64,000 nucleotides of DNA from Nocardia anaemiae NBRC 100462 (GCF_001612725.1 NZ_BDAZ01000026.1:62001-126000); one strand, 5' to 3'. Positions 41,771 to 50,856 are shown, counted from the stretch's first letter. The notes: generated from the sequence alone by a model not told the origin. Program-made: numbers and translations.

Positions 41771-42097
41771 ATGCTTCGAAGCCAAGTGAATTCAGTACGG
41801 ACAGTGGATGATTCGCTCGCCTACGGGCAGCCGTACGAAACGTCCGACGGCACCACGATCATCACCGTCACCAGGACCGGTGGCCTGCTGCGCAGCGCGC
41901 GTCCGGTGGGTGCGTTCGTTGTCCACGACGGCGAGGTCAGCTGGACACCCGCGGTCGATGCGACCCGGATCGCGCTGATGGGTGAATTGATCGGTCTGGC
42001 GGCCGCGGTCATTGCCACGCTCGCGGTGCTGCGCAGGCCGCCGTGGCCGGATCTAGCACGGGTGGTGGCAATCGGACGGGACTCGCGACACACTTGA
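41771..42097 (+). CDS. GerW/YtfJ-like membrane protein
   Basis: A 108-residue protein. The N-terminal section YGQPYETSDGTTIITVTRTG is the pattern of GerW (YtfJ) family proteins (xGxPxExDGxTVIPV). RPVGAFVVHDGEVSWTPAVD then leads to one transmembrane helix, LIGLAAAVIATLAVLRRPPW. Actinobacterial members are membrane-anchored and of unknown role; the Bacillus homologue is a spore protein, but this organism probably does not sporulate. ATG 41771 follows GGGGAGGAACCA at good spacing. It precedes the TerD-AIM24 fusion by 48 bp and is likely co-transcribed. Confidence 0.7.
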   Translation: MLRSQVNSVRTVDDSLAYGQPYETSDGTTIITVTRTGGLLRSARPVGAFVVHDGEVSWTPAVDATRIALMGELIGLAAAVIATLAVLRRPPWPDLARVVAIGRDSRHT

Positions 42098-42145
42098 TCC
42101 CGTGAATCGCATGCCACTCGGACGTATCGACCGGGGCGGTCCGCC

Positions 42146-43600
42146 GTGACCGCACTCGCACGCGGGGAAAATCGCCCCGCGCCCGGCGACCGGATGATCG
42201 TGACCGTCACCTGCGCGGCGCCGGTCGATGTGTCGGCGCTGCTGCTCGGGGCCGACGGGCGGGTCCGGTCCGATGCCGACTTCGTCTTCTTCAATCAGCC
42301 CGCCGGACCAGGTGTCACCTATCGGCACGGCCGCGGTGCGGGCGATATGGTCGATGTGCAGACCTCCGCGCTGCCAGCCGATGTCGACAAGGTCGTGGTC
42401 ACGGCCAGTCTCGACGGCAGCGGGCCGCCGACCTTCGCGGGCGCGAGTTCGCTGACCGCGACCATCGGATCCGACAACGCGACGCTGACCTTCCCGATGA
42501 CCGGGCTCAGCACCGAGACGGCCGTGGTGTGCGTGGAGATCTACCGGCGCGGCGGTGCGTGGAAGGTGCGCGCGGTCGGGCAGGGCTATGACAACGGGCT
42601 GGCCGGAATCGCGACGGCGTTCGGTGTGAATATCGACGATGAACCCGACGCAGCGCCGCCCGCTGCTCCGGCCCAGCCGCAGGCTCCGATGCCGCCCGCT
42701 GCGGCGACGCAGTACCCGGCCCAGCCGCAATACCAGCCGCCCGCTGCGCCGCCGCAATATCCGGCCCAGCCGCAATACCAGGCTCCGACGCCGCCCGCCT
42801 ATTCCCCGTCCGGCGCCGTGCCGCCGCCCCCACCGATTGCACCCCAGCAAGGAGCGCTGCCGATGCAGAGCGAACTGTTCAATCCGAGCCACGCCGAGGT
42901 CAACGGCATCGGCATCCAGAAGCAGGGCGGCAAGATGATCAAGGTCGCCGTCAATGGCGAGACCATGGCGCGGGCCGGATCGATGGTTGCCTACCAGGGC
43001 GATCTGCACTTCAAGGCGCTCGGTTCGGGCGGTATCGGTCGGGCGATCCAGCAGCGGCTCACCGGCGAGGGCGTGCCGCTCATGCAGGTGTCCGGTCGCG
43101 GCGACCTGTTCCTCGCCGATGCCGCCGCCGACGTGCACACCGTCGACCTCGACGGCACCGATGGGCTCACCATCAACGGTTCGAATGTGCTCGCCTTCGA
43201 TACCTCGCTGTCCTACAACATCCAAAGGGTCCAGGGCGCAGCCGGTTTCGCCAGTAATGCGGGCTTCTTCAACTGCGTGTTCACCGGGCGCGGCCGCATC
43301 GCCATCACCACCCACGGCTCGCCTGTCGTGCTCAATGTCGACCAACCGACCTACGCCGACCCGCAGGCCGCGGTGGCCTGGTCGTCGAGCCTGTCGACCG
43401 GCATCAAACGCAACGACTCCTTCGGCCTCGGCCGCCTCATCGGCCGCAGCACCGGCGAGGGCCTGACACTGTCGTTCTCCGGACGCGGCTTCGTCATCGT
43501 GCAGCCGTCGGAACTGCCGCCGGGCGGATTCCTCAGCGGCACCGGTGGCGGCCAGGAGGCCGGACAGAGCGGCGGCGTGCTCGGCGGCCTGTTCGGATAA
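42146..43600 (+). CDS. TerD-AIM24 fusion protein
   Basis: A 484-residue protein with two domains. Residues about 1-165 are TerD/TerX-like (stress/tellurite family): ADFVFFNQPAGPGVTYRHGR, VDVQTSALPADVDKVVVTAS, TAVVCVEIYRRGGAWKVRAV and GQGYDNGLAGIATAFGV. A proline/glutamine-rich low-complexity linker (about 170-235, PAQPQYQ repeats) follows. Residues about 245-470 are an AIM24 domain (RAGSMVAYQGDLHFKALGSG, VLAFDTSLSYNIQRVQG) ending in a Gly-rich tail. TerD domains bind calcium and mediate stress or membrane signalling; AIM24 is mitochondrial-like of unknown role in bacteria. GTG 42146 is the likely start. Confidence 0.85.
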   Translation: MTALARGENRPAPGDRMIVTVTCAAPVDVSALLLGADGRVRSDADFVFFNQPAGPGVTYRHGRGAGDMVDVQTSALPADVDKVVVTASLDGSGPPTFAGASSLTATIGSDNATLTFPMTGLSTETAVVCVEIYRRGGAWKVRAVGQGYDNGLAGIATAFGVNIDDEPDAAPPAAPAQPQAPMPPAAATQYPAQPQYQPPAAPPQYPAQPQYQAPTPPAYSPSGAVPPPPPIAPQQGALPMQSELFNPSHAEVNGIGIQKQGGKMIKVAVNGETMARAGSMVAYQGDLHFKALGSGGIGRAIQQRLTGEGVPLMQVSGRGDLFLADAAADVHTVDLDGTDGLTINGSNVLAFDTSLSYNIQRVQGAAGFASNAGFFNCVFTGRGRIAITTHGSPVVLNVDQPTYADPQAAVAWSSSLSTGIKRNDSFGLGRLIGRSTGEGLTLSFSGRGFVIVQPSELPPGGFLSGTGGGQEAGQSGGVLGGLFG

Positions 43601-43612
43601 CCATCCCGCGCT

Positions 43613-43639
43613 GGAACCGGCTGGGCCACAGCCGGTTCC
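43613..43639. terminator. Bidirectional stem-loop terminator
   Basis: GGAACCGGCTG (43613-43623), five-base loop, CAGCCGGTTCC (43629-43639): a perfect 11-bp stem between the convergent TerD-AIM24 and M3-peptidase genes. No T-tract follows. Confidence 0.62.
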
Positions 43640-43651
43640 GGCCCTCGCGGA

Positions 43652-45676
43652 TCAGTTCAACAGACCCCGCCGGATCAGGAGCGGTTCGATTGCGGGGGCG
43701 CGGCCGCGGAAGGATTCGAAGGCCGCGAGCGGGTCGACCGAGCCACCGCGGGAGAGCAGTTCGCGACGGAAGGTCTCGCCCTTTTCCCGGATGGATGCGT
43801 CGCCCTCGTCGAACCATTCGACGGTGTCCGCGTCCAGCACCTCGCTCCAGATGTAGGAGTAATAGCCCGCCGCGTAGCCGCCGGAGAAGATGTGGGCGAA
43901 GTAGCCGGTCCGGTAGCGCGGCGGAATCGCGTCGATGGCCAGACCGGCCTTGCGCAGCGCCTCTTCCTCGAACGCTTCGGCGTCGGTGTCGGCCAGCGCT
44001 TCGGGTCCGGGTACCCGATGCCACGCCCAGTCCAGCAGTGTCGCGCCGAGGTATTCAACAGTCTTGAAGCCGGTCCCGAAACGCTCGGCCTCGGCCATCC
44101 GCTCGACCAGTTCGGTTGGCATCGGCTCGCCGGTCTCGAAATGCCTGGCGTAGTTGGCGAGTATCTCGGGTCGTGACATCCACATCTCGTTCACCTGGGA
44201 CGGGAATTCGACGAAATCCCGTGGGACTTCGGTGCCGGAGAAGAACGGGTACTGGACATCGGAAAACAGTCCGTGCAGCGCGTGCCCGAACTCGTGGAAC
44301 AGCGTGCGCACGTTGTCCCAGGTGAGCAGTGCGGGTTCGCCCGCGGGCGGCTTCGCGATATTGAGGTTGTTGACCACCACCGGCCGCTTTCCCAAAAGCC
44401 GTGACTGGCTGACCAATTCGTTCATCCATGCCCCGCCACGCTTCGAGGGTCGCGCGAAGAAGTCACCGAGGAAGAGTCCGAGCGCACTGCCGTCCGCGTC
44501 GAAAACCTCGAAGATGCGCACTTCCGGGTGGTATCCGAGGAGATCCTTCCGCTCCTGGAAGGTGATCCCGTACACCCGCTCGGCGGCGAAGAACACCCCG
44601 TCGCGCAGCACCCGCTCCAGCTCGAAATAGGGGCGCAATGCCTCCGCGTCGACCGAAAAGCGTTCGGCCCGAACCTTTTCCGACCAGAACTGCCAATCCC
44701 AGGAGCGCAGCTCCTGCCCGCCCATGGCCTGCGCCAATTCGGCCGCCTCGCGTTCCGCATTGGCAACTGCGGGCGCTACCAAGCGCCCGAGCATTTCCTC
44801 CACCGCCGCAGCGGTTTTCGCGGTCTGATCCTCGACAACGTACGCGGCGTGATCCGAATAGCCGAGCAGTGCGGCGCGTTCGGCTCGCAATACCGCGATA
44901 CGCACGGCCAGCGCACCGTTATCACTCGACCCGCGACTCAGCGACGCCGCCATCACCCGCTGGCGCACGTCCCGGTCGGCCAGCTCCGCCAGCACCGGCT
45001 GATTCGAAACGTTCTGCAGCCGAAGCGCCCACGCGCCGTCACGGCCCAATTCTCGAGCATTCTGCGCGGCCGCGGCCACGGCCGCCTGCCCCAGACCCGC
45101 CAATTCCGCCGCCGACTCGACGACCACCGTCGCAGCATTGGTCGCCGCCAAAATGTTCTGCCCGAATTCCGTTGCGGCTGCGGCGAGTTCCGCATTCAAC
45201 TCACGCAGCCGGGCTTGACCGGCCGCATCGAGCCGAGCCCCCGCACGCACGAACCGAATGTGATACTGCTCCAGCAGCCGCGCTTCCTCGGGATCCGATC
45301 CCAATTCCTCCCGGCGCCCATAGAGCGCCTCGACCCGCGCGAACAACTCGGGATCCAAATAGATCGCGTCCCGGTGTGCCGCCAGCTTCGGCGACACCTC
45401 CGCCTCGATCGCATCGGTGGCCGCGCTGGAATCGGAGCTCGTGATGTTGAAGAACACGTTCGCGACCCGAGTCAGCACCGCACCCGAACGCTCCAACGCC
45501 GCAATCGTATTCGCGAAACTCGGTTCCTCCCCGGCCGAGGTGATGGCGGCAACCTCTGCCAATTGCTCCGCCATCCCGCGCTCGAACGCGGGCAAATAGT
45601 GCTCCGTACCGAACTCGGCGAACGGAGGAAGCTCATACGGCAGCGCACTTGGCTCGAAGAACGGGTTGGTGGTCAT
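43652..45676 (-). CDS. M3 family zinc metallopeptidase (Dcp/oligopeptidase A-like)
   Basis: A 674-residue cytosolic peptidase. The zinc site LFHEFGHALHGLFS lies at about residues 457-470, with the third ligand in MWMSRPEILANYARHFETGE downstream. The N-terminal half is the long helical lid typical of M3A enzymes (PPFAEFGTEHYLPAFERGMA). It cleaves short peptides, as peptidyl-dipeptidase Dcp and oligopeptidase A do. No signal peptide. ATG 45676 starts MTTNPFFEPSALPYELPPFA, the classic Dcp opening (NPFF/NPLL). It is divergent from the PAP2-DAG kinase gene. Confidence 0.92.
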   Translation of the reverse strand: MTTNPFFEPSALPYELPPFAEFGTEHYLPAFERGMAEQLAEVAAITSAGEEPSFANTIAALERSGAVLTRVANVFFNITSSDSSAATDAIEAEVSPKLAAHRDAIYLDPELFARVEALYGRREELGSDPEEARLLEQYHIRFVRAGARLDAAGQARLRELNAELAAAATEFGQNILAATNAATVVVESAAELAGLGQAAVAAAAQNARELGRDGAWALRLQNVSNQPVLAELADRDVRQRVMAASLSRGSSDNGALAVRIAVLRAERAALLGYSDHAAYVVEDQTAKTAAAVEEMLGRLVAPAVANAEREAAELAQAMGGQELRSWDWQFWSEKVRAERFSVDAEALRPYFELERVLRDGVFFAAERVYGITFQERKDLLGYHPEVRIFEVFDADGSALGLFLGDFFARPSKRGGAWMNELVSQSRLLGKRPVVVNNLNIAKPPAGEPALLTWDNVRTLFHEFGHALHGLFSDVQYPFFSGTEVPRDFVEFPSQVNEMWMSRPEILANYARHFETGEPMPTELVERMAEAERFGTGFKTVEYLGATLLDWAWHRVPGPEALADTDAEAFEEEALRKAGLAIDAIPPRYRTGYFAHIFSGGYAAGYYSYIWSEVLDADTVEWFDEGDASIREKGETFRRELLSRGGSVDPLAAFESFRGRAPAIEPLLIRRGLLN

Positions 45677-45767
45677 AGATCAACCCTATTGACCTGTGAC
45701 CCGCTTCGCACTCCTCTGGGTCACGAGCGGCACCCGGCTGTCTGCCACGATCGGTAATGTCGAGCGG

Positions 45768-47345
45768 GTGAGTGGCTGGGTGCGGCGAAAGTTCTACAGA
45801 GTCGGACGATTCGATCGGGCGGTCGGCAGTGCGGTCGCCGAGTTACCGGCCTCGATGGTCGACAGCGGCCTGCTGCGGCTCACCAAGAGCGCCGATTTCA
45901 GCGCGCTGTGGCTGGTCAGTGCCGCGCTGCTCGCCACCCGGCAGGGCACACCGCGGCGGGCAGCGCTGCGCGGGGTCGTCTCGGTCGGGGGCGCGAGCCT
46001 GGCCGTCAACCTCGTACTCAAGACGCTCATCGCGCGGCGCCGACCGGCTGCCGAACTGTTGCCCGCGTACCGGCGGCTGCTACCGGCCCCGACGTCCTCA
46101 TCCTTCCCCTCCGGGCACAGCGCCTGCGCGGCGGCATTCGCCACGGCGGTCGCACTCGAAAGTCCGCGCACCGCACTAGTTGTCGCCCCGCTGGCAGCCA
46201 CCGTCGCCTACTCGCGGGTGCACACCGGCGTGCACTGGAGCTCCGATGTGCTCTTCGGAGCGGCCGTTGGATCCGGTATCGCCTTGGCCACCCGACGCTG
46301 GTGGCCGGTGCGTGAATCGGATGAGGCGCAGGCCAGGCTCGTCCGCGAAGCGCCCGCGATGGTGGCGGGCAAAGGTCTTGTGGTGCTGGTGAATCCGGTA
46401 TCCGGCGATCCGACCTACGATCCCACCGCCGATATCATCGCGGCCCTGCCCGCCGCGACCGTGCTGCGCACCCAACCCGACCTGGATGTCGCCGAACACC
46501 TCGAGCGGGCACTGGCCGAACACACCGAGCCCGTGCTGGGGATCGGCATCGCCGGTGGCGACGGCACCGTGGCGGCCGCGGCGGGGGTGGCGCTGCGGCA
46601 CGAATTGCCGCTGGCCGTCATCCCCACCGGCACGCTCAACCATTTCGCACGTGATCTCGGCGTCTACGACCTGCGTGAGGTGATCGATGCCACCGGTGCG
46701 GGCGAGGCGGTCGCGGTCGATATCGCGCGCGTCGAGTACGGTGACGAAACCGGTTCGTACACCAGGCATTTGATCAATACCGCCAGCATCGGCGCCTATC
46801 CGGACCTGGTGCGGCTGCGCGAGAAGTGGCAGGCGCGCTGGGGCAAATGGCCCGCCTTCGCGGCCGCGCTCATGGTTACCCTGCACCGGGCCGAACCGAT
46901 CGAGATCTATCTCGACGATCGCTGGCAGCGGGTGTGGTTCCTGTTCATCGGCAACGGCCCATACCACCCGCACGGCGCCGTACCCGCCTTTCGCGACCGG
47001 CTCGACGCCGGACTGCTCGACGTCCGCTGGCTGCGCGCCGATCTGCGCTGGTCGCGCACCCGCGCGCTGGTGGCGCTGCTGCTGGCCGCGATCGGCCACA
47101 GCAAGGTCTACGGCGAGCGCCGCCTACCCGAGCTCTATGTGCACTTGCCGAGGCCGGAGGCGCTGGCCACCGATGGCGAGGTGGTCGGAAAGGCCACCCA
47201 CCTGCATTTCGCGATGGCGGGCCAGCTCGCCGCCTACCGCCGCGACGAATCGAACCCCCGCTGGGCCGACCGCTTCCGCCCACACCACCGCCGAGCGCCC
47301 TGGCTCCGCGATGCCTTCCGCACGAACCGCACGCCTACCGCGTAG
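45768..47345 (+). CDS. PAP2 phosphatase-diacylglycerol kinase (LCB5-type) fusion
   Basis: A protein of about 525 residues. The N-terminal PAP2 lipid-phosphatase domain has KTLIARRRPAAELLP, SSSFPSGHSACAAAF and YSRVHTGVHWSSDV, the three acid-phosphatase motifs, with several membrane helices. The C-terminal part is a DAG-kinase/LCB5 domain: LVVLVNPVSGDPTYDPTADI, GIGIAGGDGTVAAAAGVALR and VIPTGTLNHFARDLGVYDL. The combination of lipid phosphate removal and addition in one chain is known in actinobacteria and suggests membrane phospholipid or undecaprenyl-lipid remodelling. Start uncertain: GTG 45768 (VSGWVRRKFYR) is taken; a longer frame from 45696 is possible. Confidence 0.85.
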   Translation: MSGWVRRKFYRVGRFDRAVGSAVAELPASMVDSGLLRLTKSADFSALWLVSAALLATRQGTPRRAALRGVVSVGGASLAVNLVLKTLIARRRPAAELLPAYRRLLPAPTSSSFPSGHSACAAAFATAVALESPRTALVVAPLAATVAYSRVHTGVHWSSDVLFGAAVGSGIALATRRWWPVRESDEAQARLVREAPAMVAGKGLVVLVNPVSGDPTYDPTADIIAALPAATVLRTQPDLDVAEHLERALAEHTEPVLGIGIAGGDGTVAAAAGVALRHELPLAVIPTGTLNHFARDLGVYDLREVIDATGAGEAVAVDIARVEYGDETGSYTRHLINTASIGAYPDLVRLREKWQARWGKWPAFAAALMVTLHRAEPIEIYLDDRWQRVWFLFIGNGPYHPHGAVPAFRDRLDAGLLDVRWLRADLRWSRTRALVALLLAAIGHSKVYGERRLPELYVHLPRPEALATDGEVVGKATHLHFAMAGQLAAYRRDESNPRWADRFRPHHRRAPWLRDAFRTNRTPTA

Positions 47346-47446
47346 GTCGTGGCCGCACAATAATGACGAAAGTGTGACGCGCTGCTCGGCGGGGACTTTC
47401 CGGATCGGGCCACGGGTTGTACGTGGGGCCGATATGAGGAGGTCAG

Positions 47447-47902
47447 GTGGCACAGGAATACAACCGGAACCCCGCCGCGGTGGACGCGCTGTCGCCCGAG
47501 CAGTACCACGTCACCCAGGAGAACGGGACCGAGCGGGCGTTCACGGGCGAGTACTGGGACAACCACGAGCCGGGTATCTATGTGGACGTGGTGTCCGGTG
47601 AACCGTTGTTCGCCTCGGTCGACAAGTTCGACAGCGGTTCGGGATGGCCGAGTTTCACCAAGCCGATCGATAGCGAGAACGTGGTCGAGAAGCGGGATCT
47701 CAGTCATCTGATGATCCGCACCGAAGTGCGTTCGGCGCACGGTGACAGCCATCTCGGGCATGTGTTCACCGATGGACCGCGTGCGGCGGGCGGGCTGCGG
47801 TATTGCATCAACTCGGCGGCCCTGCGCTTCATCCACCTCGATGACCTCGAGGCGGAAGGCTACGGTCGGTACAGGACCCTGTTCATTAAGGAGGACGCGT
47901 GA
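47447..47902 (+). CDS. msrB: Peptide methionine (R)-S-oxide reductase MsrB
   Basis: A 151-residue MsrB. It has PEQYHVTQENGTERAFTGEY, the core SGEPLFASVDKFDSGSGWPS and HLGHVFTDGPRAAGGLRYCI with the catalytic Cys at about residue 120. The usual CxxC zinc cysteines are absent (positions are in FASVDKF), as in the zinc-free MsrB subgroup. It reduces methionine-R-sulfoxide in oxidised proteins. GTG 47447 follows GAGGAGG. Its stop overlaps the start of msrA by 4 bp (GTGA), giving a coupled repair operon. Confidence 0.95.
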   Translation: MAQEYNRNPAAVDALSPEQYHVTQENGTERAFTGEYWDNHEPGIYVDVVSGEPLFASVDKFDSGSGWPSFTKPIDSENVVEKRDLSHLMIRTEVRSAHGDSHLGHVFTDGPRAAGGLRYCINSAALRFIHLDDLEAEGYGRYRTLFIKEDA

Positions 47903-48414
47903 GCGACACGCGAAAGGCGATTCTGGCGGGCGGCTGCTTCTGGGGCATGCAGGATTTGATCCGCAAGCAGCCCGGGGTGATTTCGACGCGGGTCGGCTAC
48001 TCCGGTGGGCGAAACGATCACCCCACCTATCGCAACCACCCGGGCCACGCGGAGGCCGTGGAGATCATCTACGACCCGGCGCAGACCGACTACCGAGCGC
48101 TGCTGGAATTCTTCTTCCAGATCCACGATCCGACGACCAAGGACCGCCAGGGCAACGACATCGGTACCAGCTACCGTTCGGCGATCTTCTATCTCGACGA
48201 CGAGCAGAAGCGCGTCGCGCTGGAGACCATCGTCGATGTCGATGACTCGGGCCTGTGGCCGGGCAACGTGGTCACCGAGGTGACCCCGGCGAGTGAGTTC
48301 TGGGAGGCCGAGCCCGAGCACCAGGACTACCTGCTGCGCTACCCGGACGGCTACACCTGCCACTTCCCGCGACCGGGCTGGAAGCTGCCGAAGCGGCAGA
48401 CCACCGCGCAGTAG
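47899..48414 (+). CDS. msrA: Peptide methionine (S)-S-oxide reductase MsrA
   Basis: A 171-residue MsrA with the active-site motif AGGCFWGMQDLIRKQPGV (Cys at about residue 13), then the signature TRVGYSGGRNDHPTYRNHPG and HAEAVEIIYDP. The family usually has GCFWG; it is intact. It reduces methionine-S-sulfoxide, complementing msrB. GTG 47899 overlaps the msrB stop. A long perfect hairpin 8 bp after the stop likely ends the transcript. Confidence 0.95.
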   Translation: MSDTRKAILAGGCFWGMQDLIRKQPGVISTRVGYSGGRNDHPTYRNHPGHAEAVEIIYDPAQTDYRALLEFFFQIHDPTTKDRQGNDIGTSYRSAIFYLDDEQKRVALETIVDVDDSGLWPGNVVTEVTPASEFWEAEPEHQDYLLRYPDGYTCHFPRPGWKLPKRQTTAQ

Positions 48415-48421
48415 CCCGCGC

Positions 48422-48453
48422 ACCTTGTGCCGCAATTTGTTGCGGCACAAGGT
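48422..48453. terminator. 14-bp perfect stem-loop after msrA
   Basis: ACCTTGTGCCGCAA (48422-48435), TTTG loop, TTGCGGCACAAGGT (48440-48453). It directly follows the msrBA operon and has no downstream T-tract, so it probably works as a bidirectional or I-shaped terminator. Confidence 0.62.
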
Positions 48454-48636
48454 ATTCGACGCGCCGCGCACCCCTCGACACCAGGTGTAGATCGCACTGG
48501 ACCGAATAGTGGCCGGGCTGACCAACTTTCGACTCGTGCCGGGCACGGCGATTCGACCGGTGGTCGGCAGCGCGACCAGCGCATAGCGGGCGGCGGTTTG
48601 TGCATCTGGTTGTGCTTGATGTAGTTGGCGACACGA

Positions 48637-49194
48637 TTATGGACTCCCGGTGAGGGATTCGAGTTCATCGCGCAATTCCGCGACCTCGGTGGCCAGCTCG
48701 TCGCGCAGCTGTTCGCGTTCCCGGAGGCTGGCGCGCAGGTTGTCCACCGTGTCGTTCATCGCCGCCAGCTTCCGGTCGGCACCGGCCAGCCGCCACTCGA
48801 CGACCGCGCGATGGTCGACCTCCGCACTGGCATACATCACCCAGCCCACAACGTAATCCAGCCACTCCGGCTGTTTGGGCATGCGTTGATCGGCATCCCA
48901 TCCGCGCCGTACCGACGGCTTCGACGACAGCACCCGATCGGCGCTGGGTCCCGTCAACTGCACGAGATCGAACTTTCCGGCAGTCGTCACCACCGCGGTG
49001 AGGCGGAAAAGCCCCGCGAGGTGCATCCGCAACTCCGCCGCGCCTCGGCCGTCGGTATCCATCGCACCGAGCCACGGCCCTTCCGCGGCATCGATGATCG
49101 AGCCGAGCACCCCGAGTTGCCCGGCACTCCGACGCCCGCGCGTCACCCGTTCGCGGAGGTCATCGGGCGTTGCGGACATCTGATCCCAGTGCAT
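48637..49194 (-). CDS. Hypothetical protein with C-terminal coiled coil
   Basis: A 185-residue protein. The N-terminal part (DDLRERVTRGRRSAGQLGVL, LRMHLAGLFRLTAVVTTAGK) is mixed; the C-terminal 50 residues (NDTVDNLRASLREREQLRDE, LATEVAELRDELESL) form a clear leucine-heptad coiled coil. No family was recognised. ATG 49194 (MHWDQMSATP) follows GGGAGG. A short frame upstream would add 14 residues without a ribosome site. It is convergent with msrBA. Confidence 0.55.
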   Translation of the reverse strand: MHWDQMSATPDDLRERVTRGRRSAGQLGVLGSIIDAAEGPWLGAMDTDGRGAAELRMHLAGLFRLTAVVTTAGKFDLVQLTGPSADRVLSSKPSVRRGWDADQRMPKQPEWLDYVVGWVMYASAEVDHRAVVEWRLAGADRKLAAMNDTVDNLRASLREREQLRDELATEVAELRDELESLTGSP

Positions 49195-49492
49195 GGCGCC
49201 TCCCTGTCTCGCGTTTGTGACTACCGACAGTTTCACCGCTCGGTCGCGGGTGTGAGGGCTCGGCGCGCCAAGGGTCGGCCATCGGAGTTGCCAGGTCGCC
49301 GATACAGCGTCGTTACTCCTCGCGCATATCGATCACGACGGCCTGCGGCAGCTCGACCAGCTCATCGTTCGCCGAACCGGTGCCGCCGGTGCCGCGAGCC
49401 GACGCCGCGTCCAGCGATCGGGCGATCACGGCCGCGAAGTCAGCGACGATGAGGTCCTTTTTGGTCGGAAGGCCGGTAGAGGGTCCTAACGA
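49195..49492. other. Intergenic stretch with a possible coding remnant
   Basis: On the minus strand, 49313 to about 49480, codons read KKDLIVADFAAVIARSLDAA, then DELVELPQAVVIDMREE and stop, a protein-like composition with no start codon in frame before an upstream stop. It may be the end of a deleted gene. No other feature was seen in these 298 bp. Confidence 0.35.
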
Positions 49493-49921
49493 TCAGTCGA
49501 GCTGATAGCCCTCCCGTGCGAGCGAGAACCAGTGTCCGGTACGGGTATTCGCGCACTTCATACCGGCAGTCCCGCTCTCGCAGACCACTTCGCCGGACCG
49601 GAACGACTGACCGTAATCGAGGATCGGCAGACTGCTGTCGCGGATCGTGTCACCGTGGCAGGTGAACCGCGCTGGATCGCCCTGGAACAGCACGATCCGG
49701 TCGCCGTACGCCTGGTAGCAGTTGCTCGGCTTGGCCGGTGCCGCATACGAATGACCACCGATTTCGCAGACCGCGCCCTTATCGGCAACTACGCAGGTCA
49801 TATTTCCGCTCGGCGACCGGAACCCGTTCGACAGATCCGGCTGCTGCGCCCCCGCCACCCCGAAGGCCAATATCGATCCGGACACCGCCGCCAATGCCGC
49901 AATACCTACCCGATTCATCAT
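49493..49921 (-). CDS. Secreted protein, DUF6636-type
   Basis: A 142-residue exported protein with a signal peptide (RVGIAALAAVSGSILAFGVA, cut near residue 25). The mature part has FRSPSGNMTCVVADKGAVCE, NCYQAYGDRIVLFQGDPARF and ILDYGQSFRSGEVVCESGTA followed by CANTRTGHWFSLAREGY. The conserved cysteines and the pattern SPSGN-x-x-C ... L-x-Y-G-x-x-F ... V-x-C-x-S match the DUF6636 family of actinobacterial secreted proteins. Function unknown. ATG 49921 or 49918 (MMNRV/MNRV) are both possible. Confidence 0.7.
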   Translation of the reverse strand: MMNRVGIAALAAVSGSILAFGVAGAQQPDLSNGFRSPSGNMTCVVADKGAVCEIGGHSYAAPAKPSNCYQAYGDRIVLFQGDPARFTCHGDTIRDSSLPILDYGQSFRSGEVVCESGTAGMKCANTRTGHWFSLAREGYQLD

Positions 49922-50064
49922 CCGAACTACCCCCACTTCAAGATCCGATGCGGCGGGCCGCGCCCGCCGGTCGACACCGGACCACACAGAGAAGTTCGCG
50001 AATCGCTCGAGAAGCGTATCGGTGGCTCATGCCACCAGTTCTCCGGGCGGCGGAACCGCCATGC

Positions 50065-50856
50065 TCAGCTGGTGCCGGAAACCCCGTCCTGACCGGGTGA
50101 ATCGCCGGTGCGGGTCAGGATGGTGCGCAGAACCAATTCGGGGTCATCGATCATCGGGACGTGTCCGACACCGGGCAGGACCTCGAACGTGACGCCCGGC
50201 AGGCGCTGCTGGGCGATCGCGCCATTGACCGCTACCGGAAAGATGCGGTCGGCCTGCGACCAGGCCACGGTGATCGGGCAAGGTAGTCGCTCGAATTCCG
50301 CGATCGCATCTCGGGTGTTGAGTAGATCGTCGGTGACCGTACAGCCGAGCAGATCGGCGACGATGCCCTCGGCCGCCGATGGTTCGAGGCGATCGCCGTG
50401 TTCGGCGATGACCCGCAAGGCCAAGCGCCGCACCAGCGATGACCGCAGCGTGAGCGGTGCGAGCGGTCGGGTCACGCGCGCGAAAGCGACATTGCGCGCG
50501 ATGGTGGCGGAGGAATCGGCGTGCCCTGTTCCGCCCGCATCCCAGAATCCGGCCGGTGAGAGCGCGCAGACAGTGCGTGCCCGTCCCCTGCGTGCCAACT
50601 CGACCGCGGTCCACCCACCGAGCGAGTTTCCGACCAGATGCACTGTCGCCCAGCCGTTTTCATCGAGCAGCCGTTCGACCTCATCGACAAAGTCGGCAAT
50701 CCGCGCCGGGCGCCGCGACACCGCCGCCCCACCCCGATGCCCCAGCGCGGTCGGCGCGAGCACCTGGAACCGGGCCGACAGCTTCGGAATCAACGGATCC
50801 CACACCCGTGCCGACATCGCCACCCCGTGCAACAGCACCAGCGGCTCACCGCTCAT
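50065..50856 (-). CDS. Alpha/beta hydrolase
   Basis: A 263-residue alpha/beta hydrolase: PLVLLHGVAMSARVWDPLIP, FQVLAPTALGHRGGAAV, nucleophile elbow HLVGNSLGGWTAVELA, acid region VAWSQADRIFPVAVN and histidine VLPGVGHVPMIDDP. The triad S/D/H is intact. It resembles the haloalkane dehalogenase/lactone-hydrolase branch but no substrate can be named. ATG 50856 (MSGEPLVLLHG) lies within the last 11 bp of the upstream HbpS/GlcG-type gene, so the two are coupled. Confidence 0.85.
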   Translation of the reverse strand: MSGEPLVLLHGVAMSARVWDPLIPKLSARFQVLAPTALGHRGGAAVSRRPARIADFVDEVERLLDENGWATVHLVGNSLGGWTAVELARRGRARTVCALSPAGFWDAGGTGHADSSATIARNVAFARVTRPLAPLTLRSSLVRRLALRVIAEHGDRLEPSAAEGIVADLLGCTVTDDLLNTRDAIAEFERLPCPITVAWSQADRIFPVAVNGAIAQQRLPGVTFEVLPGVGHVPMIDDPELVLRTILTRTGDSPGQDGVSGTS

